Source of the DNA: Anolis sagrei
Taxonomy: Eukaryota; Chordata; Lepidosauria; Squamata; Anolidae
Direction: 5' to 3'
Length of the DNA: 64,000 bases
NCBI RefSeq assembly: GCF_037176765.1
Contig: NC_090025.1
Span: 73,571,545-73,635,544, forward strand
The notes under the pieces were generated by a model. The model worked only from the letters and a program-made list of their open reading frames with translations. It was not told where the DNA came from and searched no databases. Positions 44,244 to 57,300 of this stretch are shown one piece after another. The position numbers were made by a program, and so were the translations under genes. The first letter of the stretch is position 1. Each line of letters opens with the position of its first letter.

Positions 44244-44393
44244 GGGCCCTTCCACACATCCATATAACCCAGAATATCAAGGCAGACAATCCAGAATATC
44301 TGGTTTGAACTGGGTTATCTGAATCCACATTGCCATGTAATCCAGTCCAAATCAGATAATGTGGGATTTTATACAGCTGTGTGGAAGGGGCCC
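44244..44393. mobile_element. Palindromic MITE, complete
   Basis: Perfect-looking outer ends GGGCCCTTCCACACA and TGTGTGGAAGGGGCCC, with the standard core between. Confidence 0.85.
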
Positions 44394-44886
44394 ATGTTAT
44401 CCTCTTCCTGTAATATTATAGGCTGGGTAACCTTTTTATCGGAAATGCTTGGCATCATAAGTGTTTTGAATCCCTCCCCCCCCCCCCCAGCTTGATTTTG
44501 GAATATCTGCCTTTTCATATGCATGCATAATGTGTTATCCTAGAGATGGGATCTAAATCTCAACACAAAAATTAATTTATGTTTCATATGTAATCTTATT
44601 TTATCCACAATATTTGTAATCCTTTTGTGCGTGAAGCAAAGTTTGTGGACGCTGAACCACCAAAGGAGATAATTGTGAATTTTGGAGTCTTTCAGATTTT
44701 GGAATTGTAGATAAGGGATGCCCAACCGGTATTTGTGGGTGTCTAATTTGTATAAAGTGGAATGCTTCCTGCTTCTCTAGCATTGTGCTTCTTTCTATTA
44801 TTTTTCTAAATAATGCTCAAGAAAAAGTGCAAAATTAGAAACAAATCTTGTTCAATTCAGAGATTTCTTATCAAGATTCAGGCCAA

Positions 44887-45160
44887 ATACAGGCATTCCC
44901 TGAGTTGCAAACATCCAACTTACAAGTTACTCATAGTTAAGAATGGGACTGAAACAACAGGAAGTGAGAGAAATGTACCCCTCTGAATAAGAAATTTACT
45001 CCTGAAAGAGCTATCATGGGGGAAAGGGGTTTCCACTGTAGGTTTCTTACCAATCCTTGTTTTCACAACAAACCAATTTTTCCCCAAATCCAAATAGTTT
45101 GGGATCCATTTACTAAAATCTGTTAACAGTCATTGTATAAAGCACTGAGTGGGCAGGACA
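44887..45160. mobile_element. Tigger-like fragment, copy A
   Basis: Starts acaggcattccctgagttgc, aacatccaacttacaagtta and shares about 200 bases with 51,146-51,350. The opening word is that of a common Tc1/mariner-group repeat. The other end is not resolved. Confidence 0.5.
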
Positions 45161-46274
45161 AATTATAGCTCTGCCTTGTTTTGTATATAGTGTTCTGTAA
45201 ATGATTCTTCTTGCCTCAGGTGTATATATCATGGTTTATTTGTAGTCTTAGGGTTGATATCTTGTTGCTCTCCATTTAATTTCAAAAGCCTTTTGCAAAT
45301 GTACAGATTCTGTCCCTAAACAAAAGGAAGGAAGATAGAGAAAAGGGGGAAGGATCACCTGCTTTAAGGCTTATCCCCCACCCACCCATCCTTTTTGGTC
45401 TTTCTCGTCAACAGTTTATTACTAAGGAAATGTAAACCTTAACAGAAGAAAGGATTGCCCACTGATTTGTCTGCTTTTGAATTTGGAAAAATTTCTTGAA
45501 TATGAAATAAAAATTGAGTCTGTTTTAGCTTCAAAACCTGAAACCTCTTTAGAGCTTTAACTATGTGTGGGTACAGTGAAAGTGGATACTTTGGGTGTTT
45601 TGTACACACCATTATATCGTTTTGGAAGAATCTGTCTGCGTCAACTGGCAGCAGTGTAATGTTGATAATACTTCCTCATGGCATGTGATGTGAGTGGGCA
45701 CAGTGGTGATTCCATTTTGTTGGGATATGTTGCAATGTATTAACTTGTTAGAAAATTTATAGTTGTGAATATTAGTTTTACATTTTATTCCTGAGATGCA
45801 GAATTTAACTGAGAGTCAGTGTTGTTGGATTATGGGTTTTTTTAGTATTGCAAAAAGATTTATACTTCTGAAAGAAACCTTCATCAGACACTCAGTGGTC
45901 AGAGACCCTACTGCTTTAGTTATGTATGAATGTGGATCTTCAGAAAATGTATTTTTGAAATATAATTGGCTCATATCAGTATACAGTATATACTTGTTCC
46001 TTGATCAGTTCCGCCTAAAGAACAGTATATATGTGCTAACCCTGCAGCTGGGTCTGTCCTACTGTGATACCCAGTTGCATAGACTGGTTAACTTTTTGTG
46101 GGCTTTTCTGGCTTAATTGCATTGCTGTCCAATATACTACAGTGCTTATATTTATTATATTGGTGCTCCACTGTCAGAAGGCTAAAATCAGTATTTATAT
46201 CCCAGGTTTGCAGGAACTTTAGTTTAAAATAACTAGCATAGCCTTTCTCAACATTTATATTTTCACCCATTGGT
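45161..46274. other. CLOCK intron 1, nothing recognised
   Basis: Unassigned intronic sequence. An open frame at 45,796-46,116 has no family resemblance. Confidence 0.45.
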
Positions 46275-46517
46275 ACTATTATATTATCTGGGTGGAGGCC
46301 AAAAGGGGACGCTAGACAGAGAAGGATAGTCCATTTCCGGGGGGGGGGGGGGGGGTTGCCGAAGGAAAACAATTTCCCCTGTTTTCACTGGTTACTTCCC
46401 CTTCACACTTTCCACTTCATGAACGGGGGTTGATTCCACTGTGGTGACATGGGTGGGGGGAATGGGACTATCCTTCTCTGTCTAGTGCCTCCTTTTGGCC
46501 TCCACCTGGATAATGGA
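46275..46517. mobile_element. Palindromic MITE with about 54-bp arms
   Basis: Left arm attatctgggtggaggccaa... and gacagagaaggatagtcca face right arm ...ggactatccttctctgtct and ttggcctccacctggataat. A poly-G run of about 18 sits in the loop. Confidence 0.8.
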
Positions 46518-46519
46518 AC

Positions 46520-47316
46520 AGTAGCCACCCTTTTGACTGAAATTATTTTGACATCTGTTTAGAAACTCCTGCTCTAACTTGTGAAATACAAGAAATGGTG
46601 TTGGATGATTGCAAGGCAAGCTGCAAGTAATACAAGACAAAATAGAAGAGCACGCAGCACCAATTTAAATAGACCTTTGATGGGTTATTGTAATTCCTTT
46701 TCCTCATTATAGTGATAGATATTACAGTTTTATACTGTCACTTTGAATGCTTAATATTATTTCAATGACTTCACTGTTATGACTCCATTAAGAATAAAAA
46801 GCACATGTTTGTCCAAGAGTCATTGATTGTGTCGTGTAGATAAAATAATTGCAACAGGCTAGTGTATTTTATCCTGTGTTAAAAATATTTTGTTTTGCTG
46901 TTATGTGCCTTCAGGCTAGTATTCTATTATAGAGTTTCCTTGACATTTATTTAGAAGAGGGCTGCCATCGCCCTTCCTCATGAGCTAATATATAAGAAAT
47001 CTTTCTGCAATGTTTTTAAAAAGCACATGTAATTGTTTTAAAAATGTAACAACAGATCAGAAGGCACACACAATCTTTTATCAGGAAACTAGGAGATTAC
47101 AATATAAAATTTAAAAATTCAGTACTCTGGCAAACAGCTTGGTTCAGTAAAAAACCAAACACTCCAGATTGCCATGGGAGAAGATTCTAAAGCTGGGACA
47201 CCAAGTATTTTTAAATAGCATTATTTGTATGAACTGCTAATTGAACATAAGTGCTTGCACATTTTGTAGCAATGTTGATTTTTTCCCCTTTTGACTTGTT
47301 GGTTATTCATAATGTT
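46520..47316. other. CLOCK intron 1, nothing recognised
   Basis: AT-rich, no feature supported. Confidence 0.45.
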
Positions 47317-47702
47317 ACCCTATATACTCATGTATAAGTCTAGACATTATAGGTTAAATAAATCAACCCTCAAAAACCTGGGTTGACTTATCCATGGGTC
47401 AGTGTGAATATTGTACCTTACCAAAAAAGGAACCATCCACCTCTCGTGAGGAGAGTGATGAGAGCTCCTTAGCCCATCCCAGGAGAATCTTTAAAAAGCA
47501 CAAACCTCCTCTGCTCTCTCTACTGTGGTGCTGCTTCTGACCTTTTTGCACGGGAAGCGTGGTCTACGAGGGATGGCTGACCCTAAAGTGGCATTGGCAT
47601 TTTCCTCTCTCTGCAGAACAATCCTCAACTTATCCATGGGTCGTAATTTGACACAAAACTTGACTTATACATGAAGTCGATTTATACATGATATATATGG
47701 TG
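47317..47702. mobile_element. TIR element with tatactcatgtataagtc ends
   Basis: Left accctatatactcatgtata and right acttatacatgaagtcg...atacatgatatatatggt are inverted repeats. The paired phrase gacttatccatgggtc occurs on each arm. A well-known type of vertebrate mariner-like MITE. Confidence 0.7.
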
Positions 47703-50030
47703 TATGTGTTTGTAGTTTTTCAAGAATTTTTCTGCCAGACCTTTGAAGATTATTAATATTTATGCCTTTAGTATATTTGTTTGAACAGTTCGCTTAATTT
47801 ATATTACCATCTTCCGTGTCTTCTTCCAGGTATCAACGATGGTTTTAACATGTAGCAATAAGCACATTTATGGGTTACAGTGGTATTGAATCCCCTGCTA
47901 CACATTTTGCATTGATTTCTGATTTGGCTGTTGATTTATATTATACTCACACACACCCTGCCCCCCACACAACTGGAAATACTAGGTTTGCTTTAGTTGA
48001 CCATTTTAAGAATTCATACAAGCCATTGTCAGATTGGAAATTATTATATGTATTGGAGTTTTTCCGTATACATAATATATTTGCCATTCCTCGTTAGCAA
48101 GTATGACTAACCAACTAGTTCTTTAAAAAGACATTACCATAATTGTGTTCTTATGCTCCTACATTACGAAACATTTGGATTTGTTTATATCATTGTTGTC
48201 ATCATCTATATAATACCAACATTGTACTTGGTACTTTTCAAGTAAAAGAAGAACAAAATTGTTCTCTGCCCTCAGGATTACAATCTAATGAAGACTTGAC
48301 ATGAAAAGAAAAGAAAAGGGGATGGCATTGTGGGGCAGTTAAGTCCTAGACATGATATAGCTGTGCTTGTCATATGCAAAATTTGCCCATACAAGATGAA
48401 TACTAAAGTTTTCACTCTCATATCATCAGAATTACATGTAGATGGAACGTAATCCTGTACAGTTTTACTCAAAACTGAATCCTACTGATATCAGTGATAA
48501 CTATTTCTAGTTTAGGATTGCATTGCTATCTGCTGAAATATCTAGTTAATATTCAAAACATTCCCTGTACATATATTTAGACTTTTGGTCCCGATTTTGC
48601 TTCTTTGCATCTGCTTCTTTAGTGATGCAGTTTTATATGCCTGTAATAGGTTTGTATGTGAATTAGGATTACCTATGGGTGTCTGCACTTTTCTCCTGAG
48701 TGCTGAAATAACTGCTCACTTTTTTATTTTTGGTATTTTTTATTACTGGACCATAAAGGTATCTTTGCAGCCTATGTGAAAGTAAACTTCTTAATGAAAG
48801 TAGTTTTTGAAATAAGGACACTTGAAAGAGAAAAGACGTCATTATAGTACATTCATGAATCCCAGCTTGGGAGAAAGGTGAGGCACAAATACAAGAATAA
48901 ATAAAGTAATTTTTCAATTACTATCATTCTGGGAGAGAAGTTGGGTATAAATCCAATAAAAATCAGTTTGCAATTGCCTGAATAGTTATTAATCTCTTCC
49001 AAAAGGAGACTATTTTTAAAAAGCTCAAGTAAAGATTACCAAGTTATCTCCACTTCTTACACTTCAGATTTGGCGGATTCTTTCCTCTACCCTTGCCCCT
49101 ACTTGCAATTTCTAGGGAGAAGTGAATGTGAAAACTGTAGCTGAGGCCGTGTGCAAAAGCTGAGGACTTTGCCTAAGTTGTTAGCTCTGCATTGGAGGTG
49201 TTTCAGTGTGTTCAATATTCCATTGTCTTTGGCAGGGCTAGACAGGCCTTTTTCTCTTAAGGGCTTCACTCACTTGTGGGTATTTATACAGTGGATTGCT
49301 AGAGAGGAGAAAGATCACAGGTAAAGAGACCTTCATATTTATAGAGGGCTTTTGAAGTTCAACTGAGGGATATATAAGATTGAGTTGAGAGTCAAAGGGT
49401 GCCAATCCCTTGTATTTTGTATTTTTCTGACGTGATATAACATTAAATGTTCAACATTAAATATAACATGATATAACATTAAATGTTCAACCTTTCCAAA
49501 ATCAGCAAAGCCACCACTTTATTACACAATAAAACAAAATCTTTACTATTATTTTATTTGTACAGTGCATCTTAAAAAAATCTTCCATACTTAATTCTTA
49601 AGAGGTATAGTTTGAAAAAAGTATTCCTAGTTAGTGAAGTAGGAAGAATAAATTAATAAACCCATCTGCACTTCCCAGAATTCATCTGAAGGGCCAGTTT
49701 GCAATATACAACCACTTTTAGGTAGTCTTTCTACTTTAATCTCATTTGGGGGTTTTCTGTTCCCCTTCAACTTGGAGAGTATGTAGAAGTGTCTGAATGA
49801 GAATGGGCAGAACTGATGCAGAATTGTTAGGCATTGAGGTGAAATAGGTGGCATGTATGTGGTTATAAGATCAAGTTTGTAATGTCTTGAAAGCTCTTGA
49901 AGTGACCTACCATCCTTTCCCCCCGAAAAGCTTTCTCTAGCCATACTTAACAGTAGTAGTGAGAAAATTATACAAAGATATGTAGAAAAGGTGTCACAAA
50001 CTTTTGAAGGTATGTATAGAGTAAAACCTG
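47703..50030. other. CLOCK intron 1, nothing recognised
   Basis: A long AT-rich single-copy-looking tract. The frames here (48,585-48,779 +, 49,627-50,121 -) show no protein family signs. Confidence 0.5.
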
Positions 50031-50034
50031 GTGA

Positions 50035-50160
50035 TATAATAAAAAATAATAAAACATTATTTATATTCTGCCCTATTTCCCCAAAGGGACTCAGGGCAGA
50101 ATGCAACAAACAAAAAGGCAAACATTCAATGCCTCAATAACAATAACAACAAGTGTAATA
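50035..50160 (-). mobile_element. L2-like LINE 3' end
   Basis: aataataaaacattatttat and tgccctatttccccaaaggg followed by actcagggcaga, the reverse of the L2-like tail. Confidence 0.65.
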
Positions 50161-50164
50161 ACTC

Positions 50165-51140
50165 AGAATAACCACACATAAAAAGACAGCTAAACATGAC
50201 ATCTATAACTTAGATGAAAACAATCTATCAAAAAATATAAAAAAATGAACATAAGACATCTGAATTATTTTATAAAAGCCAACGAAAGGACTAGTTTCCT
50301 GTATTGCTTTGAAATACACATTGGAAAATATGAATTTAGGATTCATCAGAACATTTCTCTATCTTTTAATACTCAGGTCTTTGTCTTCTGATTCTTATAA
50401 ATTATACGTAGCAGCTCCCAACAATTAAAGCTATTAATAAAATTCCCAAACAATATCATGATAAAACAGATACAGCAGATAAAACATTTATCATAACTAA
50501 GAGAGCACATCTCTAGGTGAAATAGTTTCCGTTCTTTGTTATTTCTTGTACTCATGATATTTTCCATTGTATTTCTTTAAAGTTATCAGTTGAAGATTGT
50601 ATGCTTTAAGGAAATTTTGGACATAGTTTTTTTTGTTAGCTACGTGGTACTTGTTCCTATATCAGCGTGCATGGAATGGCAATTTTTATCTCATATATCC
50701 CCTTACATGTGGAAACATAGGATACATATGAAAAATATATGGTTGCATTTAGCTAAGGAGATATGCAGAGTACCTAAAATAGAATTAATCTACACATTTC
50801 ACCATGTATAATACCACACGGTGAAGTGTGTAGATTAATTATATTGTAGACCTTTCCTTTTATAAAAGTGAAAATATACATAGTATGTATATGACCTGTA
50901 AAGCTCTATACCTAGATCAAGAATTGTTTGAGGCACTTTATCTCTCCATAGGGAAAAATGTAATTCTATTTTAAAGTTGATCTTTTGTATGTGTTGATTT
51001 TATTGTGTTCATTTAATTTATAAGATGGTTTGAGTCTGGTTTGGGGGAGGGAATGTGGTGTAAAGTTGACAATGTTGACAATGATGACAATAATTACATG
51101 ATTTGTATGTGAGGCTATTAAACATTTTTGGACTATAACC
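50165..51140. other. CLOCK intron 1, nothing recognised
   Basis: AT-rich. A short inverted pair occurs near 50,788-50,845 (attaatctacacatttcacc / ggtgaagtgtgtagattaat). Confidence 0.5.
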
Positions 51141-51145
51141 ACATA

Positions 51146-51350
51146 TAGACAGTCGCTGAGTTACAAACATCCAAGGTACAAATTACTCATAGTTACAAAC
51201 GGGATTGAGATAACAGGAAGTGCAAGGAATTTACCCCTAGGAAGGGAAATTCACCCATGAGAGAGTTATCATGGGGAAAAAGTGCCTCCACCGAAGCTTT
51301 ATCACCAATCCTTGTTTCAACAACAAGCCAATTTTTTCAAAACCTTGTTT
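51146..51350. mobile_element. Tigger-like fragment, copy B
   Basis: tagacagtcgctgagttaca, aacatccaaggtacaaatta, and downstream gagttatcatggggaaaaag and caccaatccttgtttcaaca match 44,887-45,080 closely. Confidence 0.5.
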
Positions 51351-51355
51351 CACTA

Positions 51356-51512
51356 TGTAACAAAATACAGAAAAAAATCTGTTCCTGATTTGAAAGTGTC
51401 AATTCCTGTTTAATTGTGGGGTACTTACTTTGAAAGTACTTGTTATTATCGAGAAACTTTGTTTTTGTGGCTGCCACAAACTATGTGAAATTGGTTGAGA
51501 CTTTTATTATGA
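51356..51512 (+). mobile_element. TIR element, TGTAACA ends, copy 3 (left half)
   Basis: TGTAACAAAATAC, gttcctgatttgaaagtgtc, tgtttaattgtggggtactt and gaaactttgtttttgtggct match 35,191-35,340 in the same orientation. Confidence 0.7.
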
Positions 51513-51780
51513 CTGTATTACTGTAGTTGGGCTTTGTTTCAAACTGTGCCTCTCCAAAACTTGGGAACCAAAATCTGACATTCACTGCTGCTATAATATA
51601 ATATTTTGTGGTGGTAAATGAGGCAACAGGTGATCTACTGGAGAAGAAAGCATTTCAGTCATTTAATTGATAGGTACAAGCATTTCTTTGAGCAGATGGG
51701 GCAGTTGGGCCTCACAACAGGGAGATGAGGATCAACACTACTGAAGTGATTGGATAGCAGGTGCACCTGTTGCCCTAGGA

Positions 51781-51915
51781 CAGTGGTTCTCCACCAGTGG
51801 GTCCCCAGATGTTTTGGCCTTCAACTCCCAGAAATCCTAACAGCTGGTAAACTGGCTGGGATTTCTGGGAGTTGTAGACCAAAACACCTGGGGACCCACA
51901 GGTTGAGAACTACTG
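51781..51915. mobile_element. Short hAT MITE, sister of 35,512
   Basis: Ends CAGTGGTTCTCCACC...GGTTGAGAACTACTG with the same palindromic interior (tcaactcccagaaatcctaa). Flanks ccctagga and cccctaag are a probable, slightly eroded 8-base duplication. Confidence 0.85.
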
Positions 51916-52272
51916 CCCCTAAGAGAAGGTAGCTGGAAGATGGCTCTCTGAGCCATCTTCCTTGATGGGACATCAAGGTAAGGGAAATGATGTATGCAAG
52001 CATGCCCATCACTCGTTCTATGGGAATAATACAGTTAACTCCCTGGACTGTTCCCAGCCTTTGAACTGCCAGGCCAATGTGAAACTGTTTACTAGGGACT
52101 GTTGTACACAAAATAACTCTTTTCGATGCAACTGCACAGCTCTCAACATTAGGTCAGTATTCTCATAAGGATTCTGAACCCATTCTCCTTTTTGGCAGGG
52201 CCACACCCACTGCACATGGGTCTCAGATGTAAAATTTAGGCAGTACTCCCTTGCAGGGCTTGTTTGTATGGG

Positions 52273-52307
52273 TTTTTTCGTGTCAGGAGCGACTTGAGAA
52301 ACTGCAA
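52273..52307 (-). mobile_element. 35-bp SINE/LINE tail insertion with 11-bp duplication
   Basis: Flanked by GTTTGTATGGG at 52,262-52,272 and 52,308-52,318. In sense (minus) it reads ttgcagtttctcaagtcgct then cctgacacgaaaaaa, an extremely truncated 3' end with its A tail. Confidence 0.88.
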
Positions 52308-52318
52308 GTTTGTATGGG

Positions 52319-53148
52319 TGCCATGCAACTATTTCCCAAGCCATATGGTTCATGGCTATTCAAACTGGGAAACGTGTCAAAAAGCTGTGTGATGTGGCAT
52401 ATTGGTTTGCTCTCCAAAATACATAAACCCACCCTTGAAAAACTCTGTTTATTTGATGTACACAAAACATTTCTCTGAGGATATTTCTAACTTGTCTTCC
52501 TGTTTTTCTTTGTTCTTTCTCTTTCACTTTTTTCCTTTACTTTTGGATTTACAAGGCAAATCCAAATATTCTTGCTTTATGGTAAGAAACTTGCTTGAGA
52601 GAAAACTTCATGGTTGCATAACAGTTGCAACTGGAAGGTATCAAGTAAATTGCTGAGACAGAAAGACTGAAGCTTTCCAACAACTACTATACAATTGAAG
52701 CAGAGAGTAGAAGACTGACTTGAAAGGGCTAGTAAACAATATTGTGCAGGCCTACAAAGGGTAGTCCTAATTCACTTAACTATTCAAACTAGGTAGTTGA
52801 TAAGAGTATTGAGAGATTATTGTCCTTTTCCTAGATAAATAATCACCCATTCAATTGCCCTTCCTAAAGATCCTTGTCTAGTATGTATATTGCCCTTTAG
52901 GTGCAAAATAAAGCACAACTCACTAAAAAGTGGTTATTTGCAGCACAAGCTATCTTGAAATCAGAATGGATAAGAAAAGCTTTAAGGGTGCTTTAAATAA
53001 ACTGATGATCTGAAACAAAAGGAAAAGAAAGAATTGCTGCATTGGATTAATAAGTAGGAAACTTCAAAAACCCACATTTGACTTTGCACTTGTGACTAGT
53101 TTGATGCACCTACGCCTTGAAACAAAGCCAGGCAACTGTCAGAATCAG
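52319..53148. other. CLOCK intron 1, nothing recognised
   Basis: No gene or repeat identified. A tiny splice-site-bounded segment at 52,556-52,581 was considered and not accepted as an exon. Confidence 0.45.
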
Positions 53149-53275
53149 ATTTTTTTTCGTGTCAGGAGCGATTTGAAAAATTGCAAGGATGGTAAAACAT
53201 CAAACATTGTTCCCTAGGCAGTGTCCTTGCAGACGGCCAATTCTCTCACACCAGAAGAAGAATAAGAGAAATCTA
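53149..53275 (-). mobile_element. tRNA-SINE fragment with internal inversion
   Basis: tttttttcgtgtcaggagcg is the reversed 3' tail of the gtgtcaggagcgacttgag SINE family. From 53,188 the sequence switches to the opposite orientation (gatggtaaaacatcaaacat, ttgcagacggccaattctct), as after twin priming. Confidence 0.65.
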
Positions 53276-53819
53276 TGCTATCCAAGTCAGGCTTTAGCTA
53301 CTGTGTGCCTAGAGAAGTCCCTATGGAGAGAAAGGTGGGATATGAATAAAGTTAAAAAAAAAAACAAAACAACCCAAGGCCCTTCCAGTCCGCTAAGTCT
53401 GTCCATTCCAAGTCTGTGAGGAAGAACTGCCAATAGCTTCATTCCTCAAATTACCCACTCCCAACTTCAAGTTGTGGCATCAATTAGAAGCATCTTCAAC
53501 CTAGTATTGGACAATGGTATTGTTCTGCCTGCCTTAGTGGGAGCAGAGTTACAAACTCACTAAAAAGGTGTAACAATAAACAAAAATAATTTAATTAAAA
53601 GCAAGATTAGTACCCTAACTCCTCCCAGGTACTGTGATCTTAAACTCATGGATTTCTTTACATTAATTAAGATTATTGCTTTTTTCAAAAACAAATAAAA
53701 TTATCTGTTTGGAAGGTTTTGTGTTGATGTTGAACATTTTGTTGAAAATAATATTATACCACATCTTAGCATGCATTGCCATGCAGGAATATACGTAAAG
53801 AATTCGTGAAAAGTGCCAA

Positions 53820-54175
53820 CCTGGCTTTTGTTCATAGACCCCCAAAGAAAGAATCCATCACTTTCCAAGGCAATATGTTCCACTGTTAAACAGCTCTTAA
53901 CAATCAAGAATATCCTAACATATAGGTGAAATCTCTCTTCTTACTATATCTGCTACATCCCTTCAGATAAAGATGGAAATCATGTCACCTTTCAGTCTTC
54001 TCCAAGCTAAACATTCCCAGCTCTTTTATCTCATACATCGCAAGCCTTGAATTCCAGTCCTTTGAGCATCCTGGTTGCCCTTCTCTGGATATATTTCAGC
54101 TTGTCAATAACTGCTTTGAATTGAAATACCTGGAATTAGACACAGTATTCCAGATGAGGTCTGAGCCAAGCAAAA
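53820..54175 (-). mobile_element. CR1 LINE, old copy
   Basis: aaggcaatatgttccactgt, tttcagtcttctccaagcta, ttgcccttctctggatatat and ttcagcttgtcaataactgc are diverged reverse CR1 C-terminal sequence (LECVQRR / FSLKKRR region). Weaker match than the copies at 21,239 and 22,764, hence older. Confidence 0.75.
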
Positions 54176-54198
54176 TTGGGTGACATTTCTGCGTTCTT

Positions 54199-54370
54199 TC
54201 AGACAGCATGGTGTAATGGTTTGAGTGTTGGACTATGATTGGAAACCAGTGTTTGAATCTCTGCGCAAAAATAGAAACCCACTGGGTGACTTTGGGCAAG
54301 TCACACTCACTGCCTCAGAGGAAGGCAAAGGCAGACTCCTCTGAAAAAAAAATTGCCAAGAAAACACCAA
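54199..54370 (+). mobile_element. Sauria-type tRNA SINE
   Basis: cagcatggtgtaatggtttg (A-box region), gtttgaatctc (B box), then aaacccactgggtgactttg, ggcaagtcacactcactgcc and ccaagaaaacacc. It is the standard squamate tRNA SINE body. The BovB-like tail is missing. Confidence 0.75.
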
Positions 54371-57300
54371 GATACAAGTTAGTATAGAGGAAAGAGAAAT
54401 AAGGAAACAATGGGAAAGGGAAGCGAGGGATGACACGGGAGAGCAGAATTAGCAGGTTGGGAAGTATTCCTAGATTTGCCCTTTTCCTAGTGTAGAGGAA
54501 CATTTTAGGACCTCCTGCATGTAAAATGTGAGCTGTTCCACCTTATTGCTGTGTTCTTGGGACTAGTGACCAGGTATTGTAGGAGAAGACAAATGTCTGA
54601 TGATATTGTGGGTGCCTGCTGTCTCTGGTTTTGTCCCTAGCATGTTAAGTCCCCATCCCAGGCATAAAAAGGGGGATAGAGTCATATATCTCACCCATGC
54701 AGTTGGGTTGGATGTTCTTACTTTAGATTTGCTGCCTAGAGAATGGTATGATATTTTCTTTCATTCTCATATGTGCATTTTGTTATAAAACAGTAAATGA
54801 CATGAATCAAAAGAGATCCAGAATCTTGTTGTAGAGATTCTTGGGGTTTGGCAAGTGCAAAACCATTAGCAGTTGTGGCACATTGGAGCTAACAGAGTGG
54901 GATGCTGTGGTACTGATGTATGTGTTGTATGTGGTAAGACTGATGTGTAGAAACAAATCCCCACAATAGGTTAATTGGCTGGCTCTGTACATGAGCAGTA
55001 TGTGTGTGCCATCATTGGCAGAATCTCAGAGGACACTGATGGAGTTTCTAGGCATGATGTTTGTTTGTTTTCTTATTTTACAATTTATGTTTTTCCTTAC
55101 CCAAACAAACTAAACAATGTAGTGAATAAGTCTGCTACTCTGCTAGTGCAGCAGCACTGGATCTTCAGACCTTGAAAACAATAAGTGTAGAGTTAGTTTG
55201 CTTGTTTTCCCTAGTAAATATATTATACTCCAGTTACTGTTGGACTCTCCCTCCCAGTGAACCAACATCTCTGCTTCAGTTTTCTTTTTGCTGTGTGCTG
55301 AATTCTTGTATGTTGTGCAAGAATAAATGAAATCCAGTATGCGTTCTGCTCAAAACTTGTTTTAACACTGAGAAAGTGGCACTCTGCTGCCCTGCTGGTG
55401 TTTTTGACTATTTCTGATTAGTAGCATTACATATGAATAGCTTTCTGAAGATGGGAAATGGATTGAGTTTTCAGTTTGGATAGTGTTTACTCATTAGGAA
55501 TAAAACAGATAGTCAGGTGCCTAGGTATTTGTCAGAACAATGTTCCAAGAAGAAATCTCAGCAAACAGTTGTTCCAGGTCTTTGCTACTAGTAGTATGGT
55601 TTCATAATTCCATCTTAAATTGCTTATGTTTTCTCCTCCAATTTTCACAGTCTTTTCAGCAGAATCTAAACAGATAGGGTAATAACGTAGGCTTGTCTGA
55701 TCCCCCTGCCTGTTAGAAACCACTCTGTTTCTCAATGCCTCAAATATTCCATTCTTCTTCATTTCATTCTGCTGATTGGGTAGATTGGGACTAAAATATA
55801 CTGTACTCTATTCTTTTGCTGTGTTGAGTAGTAGGTGCTGATCAAATCTGGCATTAAATGTTCAGTGCTGAAGAAACAAACAGTAGCCTCACCTGGAGTG
55901 TTGAAAGGAGCTAAATGTATTTAAATAAAACCAGTTTTGGAATTACATCTTTTTTTGCATGTTACTTGAAAACATTTTTGATGTTGAACTTTCCATAGCT
56001 TTAAGCTGAATATGAGAAAGAATTTATAATGAGGTGTATTTAAGTTCTTGTAAATAGCAATTCTTTTGTTTTGCTTTGTAGAGTTAAATATTTTATGCTA
56101 CTTAATAATACAAATAAAAATCCATGAAATGTTACGTGTCATACATGCATATTTCAAGTGAATTTTGTGTTTGATTTTTCAGTATTATAGTGGATTTGTT
56201 GACTGTATACTCATCCCTGTCAGTCTAATGTAGATATCTGTGTATGATCTTAAACCTACAATTATATGCTTTTGTCCTGCTTAGCATAGCCAGACATTAG
56301 ACTGTAGGTGGTGCCTTGATGACACTTAGGCAGTAAAATTTAAGTGTCCTGAAAGTGGGCAGATATTTTGTTCTTCGGTGTGATATTGTATTTCAGCTGC
56401 CAAGGTTTTGGAGACACAGATTTGAAATTTTCTGCTCCATGTACTAAAATAACTTCCCTAGCATTGGGTGCAATGCATCTTTATGTGGGTGGAAAAGGAG
56501 TACCACTTGTTGCTCTACCAGAGGCAGCAAACCTCTTTGACTAGTTTATTCTTGTCTCTGTGTAGTTTGCTAAGCCATAGCTTTTTCTTTCCTTTGTTAA
56601 CCCATTGTATAAAATGTTCCTCATTCCTGGTTTATGTCAGGAAGCAAACAACAGTGCAAATTCTTCCAAGGTACCAAAGTGACTTTAGGTTTATGTTTTT
56701 CCCCAAATCAGCCTATCCTCTCTTGTAAGGCTTCATATTAAACCACTTTTAAAACTGTAGAAAGCAAAAAAAAAAAAAAAAAGATCAAAAGAAGAGAAAA
56801 GAAAAGAAAAGAAAAGGGTTTGCTCTTGGGAGGGGTGGGGGAAGAAAAATTACTTTTGAACATGTTTAGAACAACTGATACCTGCCATAATAACCTAATA
56901 TTTTACATTGTGTACTGCATAGTGAGAGTTAGACAAACTCCAAAGACTGACTGTGTGGGAGGTAAAACTTGTCTCTTTGATATTTTTTCTTAAACCTGCT
57001 TAGTTCTTAGCAAGCCACATTTTAAATGTTTTAAAACACTAGTTTCATATTACAGTGCTCTAGATTTCATAAAGTCTATTTAAGCATATTAGTGGATACA
57101 TTTGCTCCCTGAAAGAAAGAAGTCTATTCAAATGGGAGATAAGGGCTTAACTCCCATAACAGGAAAAGTAGGTCAATAGGACACTAGGCTATCAGGCCAA
57201 GAAGACACAAGCAGGTTTTCTGAGTCATTTTGTGGTTGGTGCTCCTCCCTACCTCCACCCTCTAGGCAGATTCTTTTTCTTTGTATTTAGTTCCTACTTT

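Noticed and set aside
52556-52581. Possible 26-base microexon of CLOCK (between tttacaag and gtaaga)
   Set aside because: The acceptor tract is ordinary and there is no conservation argument. A segment this short with splice-like borders is expected by chance in 17 kb of intron.
54199-54280. tRNA gene
   Set aside because: The A- and B-box-like sequence belongs to a Sauria-type SINE. The remainder does not fold as a tRNA and continues into SINE body.
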